Assembly: GCA_029931535.1 (NCBI GenBank)
Contig: JAQPZY010001548.1
Coordinates: 1,738,001-1,802,000, forward strand
Length of the DNA: 64,000 nucleotides
From: Margaritifera margaritifera
Lineage: Eukaryota > Mollusca > Bivalvia > Unionida > Margaritiferidae
Direction: 5' to 3'
Shown here: one piece after another, positions 30,101-43,529 of the stretch
Layout of the letters: every line of letters begins with the position of its first letter
Numbering within the stretch: position 1 is the stretch's first letter
The notes under the pieces: model-generated
The model's input: only the letters and a program-made list of their open reading frames with translations
Told to the model about the DNA's origin: nothing
Databases searched by the model: none
Made by a program: the position numbers and the translations under genes

Positions 30101-32504
30101 CGAAGTTGCCGAAAATAGGGAGATGTGGGAGTAGAAAGTTCAAAATAATCTCTTTATACCAATGTTTTTGCATATTTTCCTGTCAGATTATTAAAATGAT
30201 GATGAAATAGTATTGAAAGTTTATAAAAATATTAAAACTTTCTCTTTATTTCACTTTACCACAGTTGTTGTATAACATAAAATGGCAAACTCTAAAATAA
30301 GTTACAGTCGAAGATCAACAACCTCTTCCACAGCAGAATGCCTCTTTTCATATGTTTATATTATTATGAAATATTGGACAAACTGATTAATTTTATAATT
30401 AATGGACCTGGGTATGCCAACTGAGCCATAATTTGCTTCAGATTACGCAAAACAAATTCAGTTTTTTACTTGTTTTTCAAGGTTCCTGTGTGAATATTCA
30501 GCAGGAATTCTGTAGATAGCAATGTAATTTCTGGTATATTATGATCATCAGATCAGCACCAAAATTGACTACAGAACATATGACTTCTTTTTCTGTCTTT
30601 CCACCTTCCTCTTTGAGGGGGTAATTGACACAGAAGTTGACATTATACTTTAATTAATATTGCATTGTACTGAAACAAAATGGAGGTAATGCCATGAAAT
30701 CAATGCAAGGCAAAGTGAACTTCTTCTTTTGTGCCAGTTTAGGTGAAATCACAGACTCTGAGGTGACTATTTCGCCAGAATCACCCCTAGCATGGACCCT
30801 ATAAGTATTGGGATTGGGATTCTCCAACATATGTGCATTGTCCAAAAGCTGACAAGAGAGCAGACGGCTCCCCATTGCCATAACGACAGATATTTTATTC
30901 CTTCCATAATTACAACATTTTTGTTGACTAGCAGTTAGTATAGCTGACAGTACATATTGGTAATGGTCGATACAAACATTTTGTGCTATGATTTGCTTAT
31001 ATTCAACACATGGACTGAGATTCATCTGCCAAGGTATGCTTGGTCTAGTGTGAAATGCTAAATGACTTCTCAACTACTTCTAATGAACCAAATTATGTTT
31101 TTTTTATGACATTCTATTTCATGCTACTTTTTTTTATTGTAAATGGAATATAAAATAGTGTTCAATATTCTAGCTTGTTGACTTCTTTCTGCTTGGTAAA
31201 TATGCTGCAAAGATTCCTATCCTTTAAAACACAGAACTTTAATTTGACGTGAAACTAGCTTATGGTGCATAATGATCATAGGGCACTTTATTCCAATTAC
31301 ACCTGTAACAAACAGAATTATTATAATGCAGCCTTAATGTATATTATGTCAGATGAATAAACAGATACATTTGTTCCATTATAAAGGACTTGTTATAAAA
31401 AAAACCCAACTTTTTTTTTATAGCAAGAACACAACAACAACAGCAACTTTTACCACCACTAATATTTAAAAAGCAACTTCTCTACAAAACAATAACAAAA
31501 TTATATAACTACTTGTAATTTTGGTTTATAATATTAATTTATTTATCTGCTAAAAAGTACATCTGAAAATAAATTGCAACAAAAATTAAGAGTAATGAGG
31601 TTTAGGAGGTTAGAAACCATAAGCCTGTGTGTTAAAAATTCCCAATTCTGGGGATGGGGGCTCCATAATTTTATTGTTGGAATCATCCCTCGTGTTATGT
31701 CAGTTAGACATGCATTCTCTGTTGATTCAACTATACTGGACGATAAATACATGTAGTTTTTGTTAAGATTGTATATTGTGCATGCCATTTACTTTTGGTA
31801 TTACATTTTAGCATTTTATATGTACTTGCATATAAAAAGGTAGCAGGAAGGCTGGAAATGTCAGTGTTTTCTTTGCACCTTTAATTGTCATATTTTTTTC
31901 CCCAAAGAAAACATTCCCACAGATTAAATATATATTTTTCCCCCCAAACATATTTCCTTCAGCTGTAGAAATGTCATTTTGACAGTAAATTATTCTTTAG
32001 ATTTCTTTGCTTACATCAGGGTTTAATTTAATTCCCCTGTTACCTTACAAGATTTTATAATCATTTTTGTTTAGACAGTAAAATATCTAAAGTAAGTAAA
32101 GTTTTACTTGGCTTTCAGATCAGGATGATCCAGTTTTGTTTGGAAACTACTTGTACATGCGTGTTCATCATTTATGTCAAAGTTGTAATAATATTTGTCT
32201 GTGATGAAAATTTTATGTATATGGCAGATCTCTATGTAAGTGCTCCCAGTGTATCCTGAACCTTCAAATGTATGTCTGGGACCCCCAGTGCTCTCAGGTT
32301 GTGCAGCCTGTTGACCCACATAAACTAGCCCTGGATCATAGTTGGCCAGAGAGGTCAACAGAACATATATAAAGAATTCTCATATTCAAAGAGGAATTAA
32401 CATAAGGTGACAATTTCAATGAGACCACAAGATAATGATAATTATAGTCAATAAGATTTAATATAGTGAAGTGTTATTAATTAGCCTTAAAATCTAATTA
32501 CCAT
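27113..32504. other. Non-coding AT-rich host-like DNA
   Basis: Only short, low-quality frames occur. A 24 base unit (GAGCTTGCCTGAACCAAATT) is duplicated in tandem at about 28999-29046. I see no RNA gene and no nameable element. Confidence 0.5.
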
Positions 32505-32640
32505 ATATACTCACATATAAGCTGGGTCCAAATGCAAACAACATAGACCCTGATCTGCTTGCACATTATGCAACGGCAGATCTGGGTCTATGCAGTTTGC
32601 AGTTGGTATGGGATTATACGCAAGTATATACGGTATGTTA
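32505..32640. mobile_element. Small palindromic MITE-like element, copy 1
   Basis: An imperfect palindrome: the left arm (ATATACTCACATATAAGC, TGGGTCCAAATGCAAAC, TAGACCCTGATCTG) is mirrored by CAGATCTGGGTCTA, GTTTGCAGTTGG and ATTATACGCAAGTATAT. Related sequence recurs at 59829-60035. Confidence 0.55.
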
Positions 32641-32942
32641 TGCCCATTAATTGACTCCCTTTTATCTCACATGAAGCCCAAGTTTTTAAAACAGGACCTC
32701 CATTTTCTGGTGACTGAGGGTCCAGGATTCTCGGAGTAAGAGGTCTACAGATAGCTCTGTATGGTACAGTACCATGAATGTTTATATTTTGTTTGTCCAG
32801 CATGTTGAATATGTAACTTTGTCATTTGCTTTCTTTCTAGAGATCAGGTCAGAGCCTTTTATCTTCATATATGAGCTAACTGTCAGATAGTATGAATGGT
32901 TTCATGCAAATTATTTGCATATGACTGACAGTGTTTGTAAAC

Positions 32943-34428
32943 CTTTCCCTCGATAACTCGGGCAAAACGGTGTCCAAAAACATAGACCTCACTCTAAGAG
33001 AGGGCATGAGTTACAGAGGACCTAAAAAAAATTAAGAAGAGGGTTCCATCCCTGCTGGACATCAAGAAAACCATGCGAGGGGGTTAACAGGCATGTTTAA
33101 TTTCTGACTACTCGTTTCATAATTGCATTGGGAATAATTGTCAATAAAGAGTTTTTTTGTAATGTAGTTGGTCGCTTTTTTTTATAAATTACCTTTATTT
33201 TCAAGGTACCCAACCTCAGAAAGATCGTTAACAACATTAGTCCAAGCAGTTTCAACAACACGTGTACATTAAAACATCACTGCTTTTTGTTGTTGTTGAT
33301 TCACAATGAAACAAGTTTCCTTTTTTTTGAAAAACATGGACATTTATTTCGTGAAACAACCGTCAACATTAAAACTCGATTTATTTATTGTTCTATTAAT
33401 AAAATATGGATGCCGTAATTTCATTGCAAATAATAGTGAAACTTCTTTTCATCCTTGAGTAAATCTCTTGAGTGCCAACTTAGAAATTTTAAGTTCACTA
33501 CAAACTCAGGAACTCGCTTCTCTGTAATAAAACAATATCTGTGAAACAAAGCTTTTTATTCATGAAGTACTCAATTCGCTTGGTTGCTTTGTTATCTTTG
33601 ATCACATTTGTGGATGTGTAGGCTAATTTATGGTAGTTTAATTATATTACTTACATAATAATATTTATAACAGTCTTCAATTAATCAATTGAAATGAGTT
33701 GACCTGACACATGTCCATGACCGATAGCTCTTGCGCAGGTAGGATTTGCATGCCTTTTAACTTTTCTTTTATTCCATCCCCTTTATTTGATTTGATACAA
33801 AAGACGTAAATAGCGTGATAATACAAAGCAGGTCATCTTTTAATAGAGTGCAACAACACAACGAATACTTCCACAAGTCTGAGATCAAAACATGGTCGGC
33901 ACTTAATTAGGTTCTCACAGAAATGCCACATGGACATAGCTGTGATGGATGAATGACATTTTTCACACTTGAATACAAGAGGGCATATTGGATTTTGATG
34001 ATCAAAATGAAACCGAATTAAAAGATAGACCTAAAACAACAAAATTCACTTGAAAAAACTTATTTTAATTGGAATTAATTTTTTTAAAGTGGTGCCACCA
34101 GTAGGCATTAGTGACATTTTCATTGATCAAAATTTCATAGAATATTGTTATTTACAGTATACTGAGAATGTTGTTTGGAAAGAAAATTGAACAAAATATA
34201 TGACTTCTTATTAAAAGTTGAGAATTTCTGGGTACTAACCACTGTTTTCGACCATAAAACGAGCGATATATAAAGGTTTAATTTACCAATTTTTATTGTG
34301 ATTTTTTTCACATTCAACAAATAGGGGCCAATTTTTATTTTATTTTCTAGTAAAAAAATTGGGATCCATGCCTGACCCCACATTATAAGCATGTTCACAA
34401 ATTATCCAGGCACGAGTTATCGAGAGAG
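32943..34428. mobile_element. Candidate Tigger-like inverted-repeat element
   Basis: CCTTTCCCTCGATAACTCGG at the left and, inverted, a sequence with CTCTCTCGATAACTCGTG at the right (near 34407-34430) form a pair of termini about 1.5 kb apart. The interior has no transposase. The shared core is short (about 12 bases), so the pairing is tentative. Confidence 0.35.
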
Positions 34429-34429
34429 T

Positions 34430-36230
34430 GGTGTATATGCAATGTATGTGTCACAAGGGTCATCAACATCAACCATTGCATATTTAGCTATCTGAAGCAG
34501 TATCTACTACTCTACTATCTGATTGGATGCAGCTGAAGAAACTGATCAAATTAGATCCCTTATTTAAATTGGGAGATTGTTTGGAATAATCATAGCAGCC
34601 TCTGTACATAATGACACATGTCACATGTAAGTTTCTCCAATTTAAATGTTTTAAGCAACTCAGATGTTTCTAATGAAATCATTTTTTGGTTGGTCTTTCC
34701 TTTTTATCTCACCTCCGCCAAAGGACGGACGATTTTTAATCAAAGACTCAGAAGCCTTCATGGACCACCTTTGATCCCTTTATTACTTATAACACCTCAA
34801 GAAAATCCCATGTTTGGCCTAAACTCTCCAGATTACAACAGTAAGGTAATCAATAAACAGCTTGTTGTGTTCACAAGTTAGCTTTAACCCTATTACTCAG
34901 CCATGCACCACTGCAGCTGTCGCATCGACTGTTGGAACAGTTTCAGTCTTCAGTAGAATGGTTGTGACTAGTTTTTGTAACGTGTGGATAGAACATTTAA
35001 AAATAAGTTTTTTTTTCTTTCTTTTTTCAATTTTAAAAAAAAAATCAGTTAATTTTCAAATTTTTTAGATTTCAGCTCTAAAACATTATGTGCGGTAGAT
35101 GGCATTAAAAACTATTTTTTGTCCTGCCGTTGGTAGAATCACATGTATGTTAAAGGCAAGTGAGCACTATTTATAGGTAACACAGGCAATCTGTTCCCCA
35201 TTTGTGCCACAAGCATTTATTGTACCTCGTCATTTGCAGGATGTTGGTACAGTACATGTAGGTACTCAATAACACAATGAACAGATCAGTTAATCATTAA
35301 AGGAAATGAAGACTCACAACCACTTCTTAATTGTTATGATAGCGACTGACTGCAATTTTCACTTCTCCAACGAATTAGTGATGGCTGGGTTTTAGTGATC
35401 CGTCAGCAAAATCACCAACTGCAGAATAGCTGATTAGTGTGAATTTTGAGCAATGAAAGCACGTTCTATTACCACTTGAGTGCATATTGGGCTAAGTGAC
35501 CAAATTATTGGCCAATCAAAACAAGTGAAACAAAACAAAGCCGGTATGATTATTTAGCAGAGTTTTAAACAGCTTCATTGTATTGTGTTTACTCAAACCA
35601 GATCCTCACGAACGACTCAACCTTTGATTTTAATCCAGCAAGTCAATCCAATTAAATTAATGAAAGGCACTTTACCAACATTAGTATCGGTTCCCTTTAT
35701 GAACTGATTAAATGGCAGTGATGATTCTTCAAATTTTTAATTGATTATACAGAAGATTAACTTCCACGTCTGATATTGCGTTTGAAGTGAAACAATAATT
35801 CAAATTAATGATTTGTCTCTGATCATATTTAAAGGAGAAAATGTATGTTATGATCACTTTAGAAGTAGTTGTCAAGCAAGGTGATATTTACTATGTGGAT
35901 AAATGAGTTTGCTAAATTATTTTCACAAGGAAGTTAATAAGGAATATTCAGAGAAGGATAATTCATGTGAAAGTGGAATGGGTAAAACATAAGACTGCCA
36001 CTGAGTGTGAGATAACTATTTCCCCAAAGAGACGTAAACCAGACTCTTTTGGCAAAAAAAATGTCTGATATGACACTACAAAGAGATTGAGAAATTTTCA
36101 GCTGTAATCACTTGAATTCATTGACTTAGAAGGGAAAATGTTTTCCAGTTATTCCAAACAATATCCCAAACTAGCACAGGTTGGAAATTCAACCTGTGTA
36201 TTTGTCATTGGAACTGACAAATTCAGGATT
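34430..36230. other. Non-coding host-like DNA
   Basis: No convincing coding frame, repeat or RNA gene seen. Confidence 0.45.
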
Positions 36231-36243
36231 GAACCAATCAAGT

Positions 36244-36499
36244 TTGGTTTGGTTTGGGTTTATGGGTTTAACGCCATTTTTCAGCACATGATAGGTTATA
36301 CATGGCGGCCAGTGTATCTGGTGGAGGAAGAACCCGGGAAAATCCCGGGAAGAACCACCGACCCATGGGAAGCTACTGGCAAGCTTTCTCACATTACCAC
36401 ATTGGCCGAGCCCAAGACTCGAACCCACGCGGACAGAGGTGAGATGGTAGTGATCGGTAAAGGCGAGCGCCTTAGACCACTCGGCCACCCGGGGCCCCC
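36244..36499 (-). mobile_element. tRNA-derived SINE with 13 bp target-site duplication
   Basis: On the minus strand the head (36499 downward) has a Ser/Leu tRNA-like 5' part with A box TGGCCGAGTGG, GGCGCTCGCC arm and B box GGTTCGAGTC, followed by a non-tRNA body and a tail of AAACC-type repeats at 36244-36260. The 13 bases GAACCAATCAAGT flank both ends (36231-36243 and 36500-36512). This is diagnostic of LINE-mediated retroposition. Confidence 0.9.
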
Positions 36500-36662
36500 G
36501 AACCAATCAAGTCTCATGACAGTTCTGGGCCTCACAAGGCCTGTGCAGCACAGTATATGTATGACACTAGTGAGCATATGCAGAAAATCCCTGAAGTTAG
36601 AGTTGCTGACACTCCACTAGGAAGGCCCTTTCAAAACTAAATTTCACAGAAATGAAACAAAA

Positions 36663-36940
36663 ATGAGAGCTCTCGTTAACACAACCTACAGCATAGCCCA
36701 TTATGGAAAACCATTTTCTGAAATGGAAATGCTGTGTGCACTCCAGGAGAAGAATGGTGTTGAACTTGGCACTAATTATAAGAACAGATTCAGGGCAAGA
36801 GACTTTGTTCTTTCCATCGATAAAGTCTTGAGAGAAGAAGTTAGGGAAAGTCTGAATTCCAGTAAATTCTTTTCCATTCTTGCTGATTGAAATACTGATG
36901 CTACCACATCAGAGCAAGAAATAGTGTATATAAGATAATC
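36663..36940 (+). pseudogene. hAT-type transposase fragment (ZNF862/KIAA1586-like)
   Basis: A 75-codon frame encodes AHYGKPFSEMEMLCALQEKN, LGTNYKNRFRARDFVLSID and REEVRESLNSSKFFSILAD, then TGA, then in the same frame NTDATTSEQEIVYIR. This matches the start of the catalytic region of hAT transposases of the ZNF862/KIAA1586 type (SIxADESTD..T.EQE.VYIR). The Asp-bearing SILAD motif is present and the stop follows it directly. Confidence 0.6.
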
Positions 36941-37563
36941 TGGACAATGGAAAACTGAAAATCTCTGATGTAACAGAAAAGTCTTATAAAAACCTATGTT
37001 TTGGAAAAATTAAATTCTTTCAAAAAATAAATATGTTGTACATTATTTTATTTGGTCTTTCTATGGATTAAAGTGCATTCAGCTTACAAATCTTGACAAG
37101 TGATTTTAATTTTGGGACAAGTGAAAAGGTAGGTGGGATGAGTTAATTTTCTGAAACCACTTGTCCTGGACAAGTAGATGAAAACAAAATTGCTCAGCCC
37201 TGACCATTTTGGGTAGCTACACATGTCAATATGCCAAGGGTTGATGTGGAACAAAGAGGATCCATGACCAAGAGTTAGCAAAGATTATGGCTATCATGCA
37301 AAAGTAATTTACTCTTTGATAATTGTGGAAGATGCCAAGTTGTGGTTATGTTTGTTGTGAAACCAGATCTTGCTCAAGAGCGATTTGATACTAACCAAAT
37401 TCTCTTAATTTTTGACACAAAAAATTTTTCACTTGTGGAAGCATGTTGAGACATATCAGCATCGCTTTTCAGATGGTGACTCCAAGTTTAGTGTTTTTTG
37501 TGCATCAGATATGGTGGGCATACCTCATTATCTGGATATAGATGAGATCATGGGTTCTGTGTA

Positions 37564-37899
37564 CAGCTCTTCCTCATTATAACGTAGTTGTCTGGGTCCA
37601 TAACTGCCGACGACGATTTGTACCAAACCACGTTATATTGAGAACCGTGAGATATACTGAACAGCGATATATCAAGAATAATTTCATATGCCAAACTGTG
37701 ATATAGTGGGCACTATTAAGGTTTGTTAAATGTTTTTTTTTTAATAAAAGGAAATGAAGATATAAGACTAAGTATCACCTTGTTTTCTTTAAACCCATAT
37801 TATTATAAATTGGTATGATTTTGGTCATGGGGTCCATAGTAGTATAGCATTATATCCTGAATCGCATTATAACGGGGTGTGGTATAATGGAGAGAGCTG
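37564..37899. mobile_element. TA-flanked MITE (Tc1/mariner or pogo type)
   Basis: Ends CAGCTCTTCCTCATTATAAC and, inverted, CAGCTCTCTCCATTATACC, each bordered by TA (37562-37563 and 37900-37901). Length 336 bp, no coding capacity. Confidence 0.7.
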
Positions 37900-38889
37900 T
37901 ATCAGGAAGACACGATATACTGTTCTCAGAATTATTTGTACAGTACCATAATACTCTATTTACTCACACTTGGATGTAATATGCTGCCATTGAGAACTAT
38001 ATTTGGAACTACATGTACTTTTGTTCACATGGCAAAATGTGGAGATGGAAAGGAGACAAAGTCACAATTAGAACATTCTTTACATTTTCTTGCAACATGT
38101 GTGGTGCATTCCACTGGAGGCAAATCACCAAATACATCAAATTTATGTGTTTTCCCACAACTGCATATGAGGTTATTTCTTGACTTGATGGAAATAACCA
38201 AGCAGCGTTCTGGTTGGCATTCTTTCAGTGTTTGAAGCCAAAGATGAAAATGAAATGTTACCATATGTTGGTGTGGTGACAAAAGACAAACAGTTGCAAG
38301 TCTTGTTTCTTTAAGGGTTCTCCCTGAGGGGCTGGTAGTATGGACTGTGATTACTTAATCATATAATGATTAGCAGACCCATGTGGATTAGTGTGGACTC
38401 GTAACCAACAGCAATAACCCAACACATACTCAACTATGGAATTATGGAGATAATTCGGGGACCCTGCTATACATGTTGGTACCCAAGTGGACAATTCAAT
38501 GATCAAATGTTTGTTACTGGAAAGTATAGAAAATTCCATTATAATTTTTAACACAATCATATTTTTTAAAATATTTTTTGGTTGCCCAACCAGGCCTTCA
38601 CATTGAGGAAAATGGTTGCCCAGTGTTTATTTTGGTTTGTTCTGGGAAGTGGATTTTTCTAGCCCTGTCAAAAAATACATAAAACTTGAGTAAATATAAA
38701 TTCATGTGCACTCATTGTTTGTGTTTAGAGTCACACCAATACACACATGCACACAAAAGATCGATTATACATAATGTTCCAGAAAGAATCTGAAAGAAAA
38801 ATGCATGTTGAAGTATTTAACTTTTTGAAAAGTTGTATTTTTACCTCTATTGCTCGTAGACCAGAAGAGCTTATGGGATAGTCTGTTGT

Positions 38890-40280
38890 CCATCATCCGT
38901 CTGTCCGTTAGCAGAAGTTTGTTATTGCTGCTTCTCCTAAACTACTAGGGGGATTGCCATGAAATTTTCCACACACATTCATCTCATGGTCTAGTTGGTC
39001 CTAAATGAAAAAGGTACTGCTTGGACATTCAGTATGACTGCCACATTGACCATCTTGAAAATCTTGTTATCGCTACTCCTCCTAAATGGATGGTCATATC
39101 ATCATGGGGTTTTCACTGAAAGACTTCTTATAATGTCTGGTTTGTGCTATATGAAAATGGTGCCAATCTAATGTCCATTATGGCCACCACAGCAGCCATC
39201 TTGAAAATCTTATCGCTACTCCTGAATGGTCATATCAACACGGGGGTTTTCACTAAAATATTTGTAGTTGATCATGAATAAAAATAGTGCTGATCTGATG
39301 TCCTATATGGCTGCTACTGTGACCATCTTAAAAATCTTATTGCTACTATCCCTGAATGAAAAGTCATATTGCCATGGTGTTTTCACCAGGAGACTTCTTA
39401 TAATGTTTAGTTGGTCCTAAATGTAAATAGTGCCACTTGCACATCTAGTATGGCTGTCACAGCAACCATCTTGAAAATCTTGTTATTGCTACTCCACCTG
39501 AATGGATGGTTATATCAACATTGGGTTTTTACTAAATGACTTATTATTATGTCTAGTTGGTCCTAAATGAAAATCGTGCTGCATAGATATCCAATATGGC
39601 CACAGTGGTCATCTTGAAAGTATTGTTATCACTACTACTCCAAAATTAATGGTCATATCAGTGTGGGGTTTTCACTGAAGGTGTTCTTATGACGTCTAGT
39701 TGGTTGGAGATTAAAATGGTGCTGATCTGACTTCCAATATGGCTGTCACAATCGTCATCTTGAACATCTTGTTATTGCTATTTCTCTTTTATGGCTGGTC
39801 TTACGGATATTGTGCTTTCACCAAAAGACCTTTTAGGATGTCTAGTTGGTTCTACATGTACATATAAATGAAAATGTTCAAGCTCAAACATCCAATAAGC
39901 CACCACAGTGGCCACCTTGAAAATCTTGTTATCACTATTCGTGAATGAATGATCATATCAGCATGGGGTTTTCACTGAAAGACTTTGTCAAATTGGTTGT
40001 AAATGAAAATGGTGCCAATCTGATATAGTTGCCACAGTGGCCATCTTGAAAATTTTGCTATTGCTACTTCTCCTAGATGGCTGGTCATATCGATATTGTG
40101 CTTTCACCAAAAGACGTCTTATGATGCCTAGTTGGTCCTAACTGAAATGGTGCCAGTTTGATATCCATTATGGCCACCATGGCAGCCATCTTGAAAATGT
40201 TATAATTACTCCTCCAATACGGAAAGTCTGCCACAGCAGCTAATTTGAAAATCTTGTTATTGCTGAAGAATATTAGAGAT
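38890..40280 (+). repeat. Diverged tandem repeat, ~130-155 bp monomers
   Basis: The phrase CCATCTTGAAAATCTTGTTA recurs with variations near 39048, 39187, 39321, 39464, 39604, 39755, 39911, 40038, 40184 and 40237. Between repeats come GGTCATATCA, GGGGTTTTCACT and CTAGTTGGTCCTAAATG phrases in fixed order. About nine to ten monomers. A related leader (GAGCTTATGG..GTCCAT) occurs at 38872 and again at 40810. Confidence 0.8.
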
Positions 40281-40789
40281 GGTTTCAACACGCAGCAGTT
40301 AAAAGGAAGAAATGGTCTTATCTTGAATTCCTGGAAATTCTTTTTGGCCAGTAGAGCATCAGTCCCTTTGAGGGACTCTTGTTTACATGGCTAAGGGTCC
40401 AAGGAATCCAAAATCACATAAAAATGTGTAACTTGGTGTGCATTTTCTTGCATTACTCTGATCTGAATATCTTTCACCAAGTAAGAGTCGTTGTATAGAA
40501 AAGTGTGGAAAAAAGTACCATGTCACTAATTGTCCACAAAATAATAGCAGAATTAGTATTTGAAACTTCATCAAATTTGTACGGGTTGATAAGTTTTGAT
40601 TTTACAAAAGTGGACATCCTTAATAGAGATAAAAACTTTTATATAGACCATACATGTATAATACTTGAAAATATTTCTGATTAAAAATGTAAGATTTTTA
40701 TATTTGTAACAGTGGTTTATGTAGAGTATATGTCTGCATGTAAGTGTATGTATACTAGAATATGTATGATTAACATTAATTTTTTTGTA

Positions 40790-42540
40790 GCTCATCTGGC
40801 CATAAAGCCAAGTGGGCTTATGGTGTAGTCCATCGTGTCGTCCCTCAGCAGTTGTTTGTTACCACTTTGAAATCCATATTTCTGATACTATTTCAATCAA
40901 ACTTGGAATATGGGTTTATATCATAAAAGTTTTGTTTATGGCTCCTTGTAGGGATTAAATCATTTAATTGGGATGGGCTAGTGGTAATAAGAGGGGCCTG
41001 GACTTTCTTTATTCCCAGCCCTTTCTGCCTCTTCATAATTTCAAATGGATACTCCATTGATAACATCTTGTCATAATACCATTTCCATGGCACTCTTCAC
41101 TGCCTTCTAAATGTGTCCTTTATTTCAGATCATTTAAGCCCCTACTGGTAGTGGGAGTATTGATTCAACCAATGTGACACCACAGAGACAGGAAGCAGTT
41201 GAAACTTATTGTGACTAAAATTAGTTTGTTTCCTTGTTTTCACACAGGTATGTTTATTTAAGTTATAGATCATCTCTCCCAACATGTAGTATGAAGAAAA
41301 TGTTAATTTTGTTGGCTTTGCCAAGTGTAGGTAGGAAGGTGGGAATTTTGGAGTTTATATATATATATATATATAGGCAAAAGTGCCGTTGCATATGGCA
41401 TGGGTTCAATTTCCTGCTTGAAACCAATTGTAACTCTAATTTTTGAACCTGTTTGATTATGTTTGTGTAATTCTATATATACATATATGTGAGAGAGAAA
41501 TGAGTGTTTTATTTGTAAATGCAGAACAATGGGGTCTGTGATGATTCAACTGCCATAGAACTTCCTTTTACCCATGTTCTGACAAGTTTTCAGCAATTAT
41601 ATCATTCTGTGTACAGAGGAAAAAAATCCTCACCATTATCTCAACAGATTTCACATTATAATGTAAATAATTTTGTGGTGAAAGTCATGTGTTTTTCCTG
41701 TGAATGGCAAGACAGAGATGTAATTGTTTGGCAGGAGCAAAGGCCATCATTGTGGTCATCAGTGTTCTTTGTTAAAATGTTTACAAGTCACATAACTTTT
41801 AAATCAGTTGCTGTATTCAGTTGAAACTTTGGAACATGTATAATAATACTCGAGTCCAAAGGTTAGTTTCTTCACATACAGGGAATTCTGCCTCACCTGA
41901 GTTAGCACATAGTTACATCAGCACAATGCCATTCACAGGCACGACATGCTGTAGAGTATCATATATTTGAGTAATTTGGCCTGTTCTTTCTTATCTTGAT
42001 TTTTTAAGAATGGTGGCAAATAATGTTTGGTGATCATGGGAAATCAGTTAAATTGCCATAGAGGGAAATGACATGGGATGAAATAGGAAATCAGTTAAAT
42101 TGTCATAGAGGGACATGAAACAGGGTCAGTTTAACTATATTTGCATGTAGGCAAAGGTGTAATTGTGTTGTGTCACAACAATACACAGTACTGTTATCAT
42201 CATGTGCCATATCATCATCAAACAAACTAGGCAATCTTATCAGCTCCCCATTAGATACCAGTAGAATTTAAAGGCTGGTAGATAGTATGTTAGACAGTTT
42301 TAACATCCAGGTAATTTAATATGATCCTTCATCTGACTGAGGTGAAATACTCCTTATGGCAGCAGTGTTCACCCATAAGCCAGTAAGTTATGGGGGGGGG
42401 GGTTCACTACAGCTTTCTGTCAGTTCCACTGTTTTCCCTACACCTTCTTAGCACTACTACATCTTAATTGATGTTGCTGTTATGCTTTCATGGCTCCATA
42501 ACACATTTTGAAGGTTAATCTTTCACACCACAAAAATTAC
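40790..42540. other. Non-coding host-like DNA
   Basis: Contains a partial copy of the leader of the 38.9 kb tandem repeat (40790-40870) and a small TA tract at 41360-41374. No gene recognised. Confidence 0.45.
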
Positions 42541-42553
42541 TTTTTAATATCAG

Positions 42554-43520
42554 TAATACCATACCTGTTGCTATTGTATAGCTGGTACTTTTCTTTTCTG
42601 GGTTGAAAATACCACGACCGCATGACGAGAATTTGTCCTTCCATTAGGGTGAACCAGAAGTTTCCAGAACACTCGATTTCCTGTGGGACACCCCACACAT
42701 GCTGCCCATGTGCTTTACTGCCTGTCTTTCTTTTCACAGTCGCATGGCTGTAATGTCTGCATTGTTTACGTCGATGAAGATTTGCCATCACTTTGTGGGT
42801 TAACAAGCGAATTTACTATATCTCTTGTGTGCATATTGTTCGTAAACATTTTGGATTATACCCCTGATCGAGTTTTTTCTCTGTTAATTTAAGTTCTCTT
42901 GAGAGTTAATAGCATTTGTTCCGTAGTGTACAGCTTTGCATTTTATTCTTCGTTTTTTCCCCCTACACAGGGTATTAGTGATTCTAATTTGGTTGTACAT
43001 TTTTCTAGCCAGGGTAGGTATTTTGTTAAATTATTCCCTATCCTTGCATCAGTTACAGTCTATGGACTCACCTTGATTCATATTTTTGTTCATTATGAAT
43101 CATTGTAATTTACATTACCTATATTGTGAATTGTGCTATTTTTAAAGTTTGTAAAGCAGGTCGCACACCATTTTTTACCTTCATATCATGTGCTCAGTTA
43201 TCGAACACAAGTTCTTTTTCGATTTTCATTTCAGATAGCTTTCTTTGATTTTTACTATTTTTATTAGCAATTGTACCTACTGGTGTTTTGCAAATTTAGT
43301 AGTCCCTAGCTTTCGTTTCAGCCTGGTTGAATTGATTATCATGTATTTTTCTTTACTGGGCTTAGCGTTGCTTCCTTTTTTGAATTTAACCATTGTGAAA
43401 CACCCAAGTAAGGTAACTTAAAATTATCAACATATTAGCATAGACTTAGTCCATGCATTACCTTGTATTTACTTTTAGTTGCATAGAAGTTTTTTTGTAA
43501 AGAAACTCTTCTTTTCAGCT
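42554..43520 (+). repeat. Left inverted terminal repeat and leader of the DIRS element
   Basis: Starts TAATACCATACCTGTTGCTA; the first 31 bases (42554-42584) are the exact reverse complement of 56081-56111. About 190 bases of this end (to ~42740) also resemble, inverted, the element at 56157-56442. The remainder up to 43520 is AT-rich leader without a long frame. Confidence 0.75.
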
Positions 43521-43529
43521 TTCTCTTAT

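Noticed and set aside
36420..36499. A tRNA-Ser/Leu gene on the minus strand
   Set aside because: A and B boxes are present, but acceptor stem pairing is missing and the unit continues into a SINE body with target duplications; it is a SINE head.
38025..38282. A Cys-containing minus-strand ORF (KCKECSNCDF)
   Set aside because: Both strands are open here, there is no start context or homology, and the cluster is too short to claim a zinc finger.
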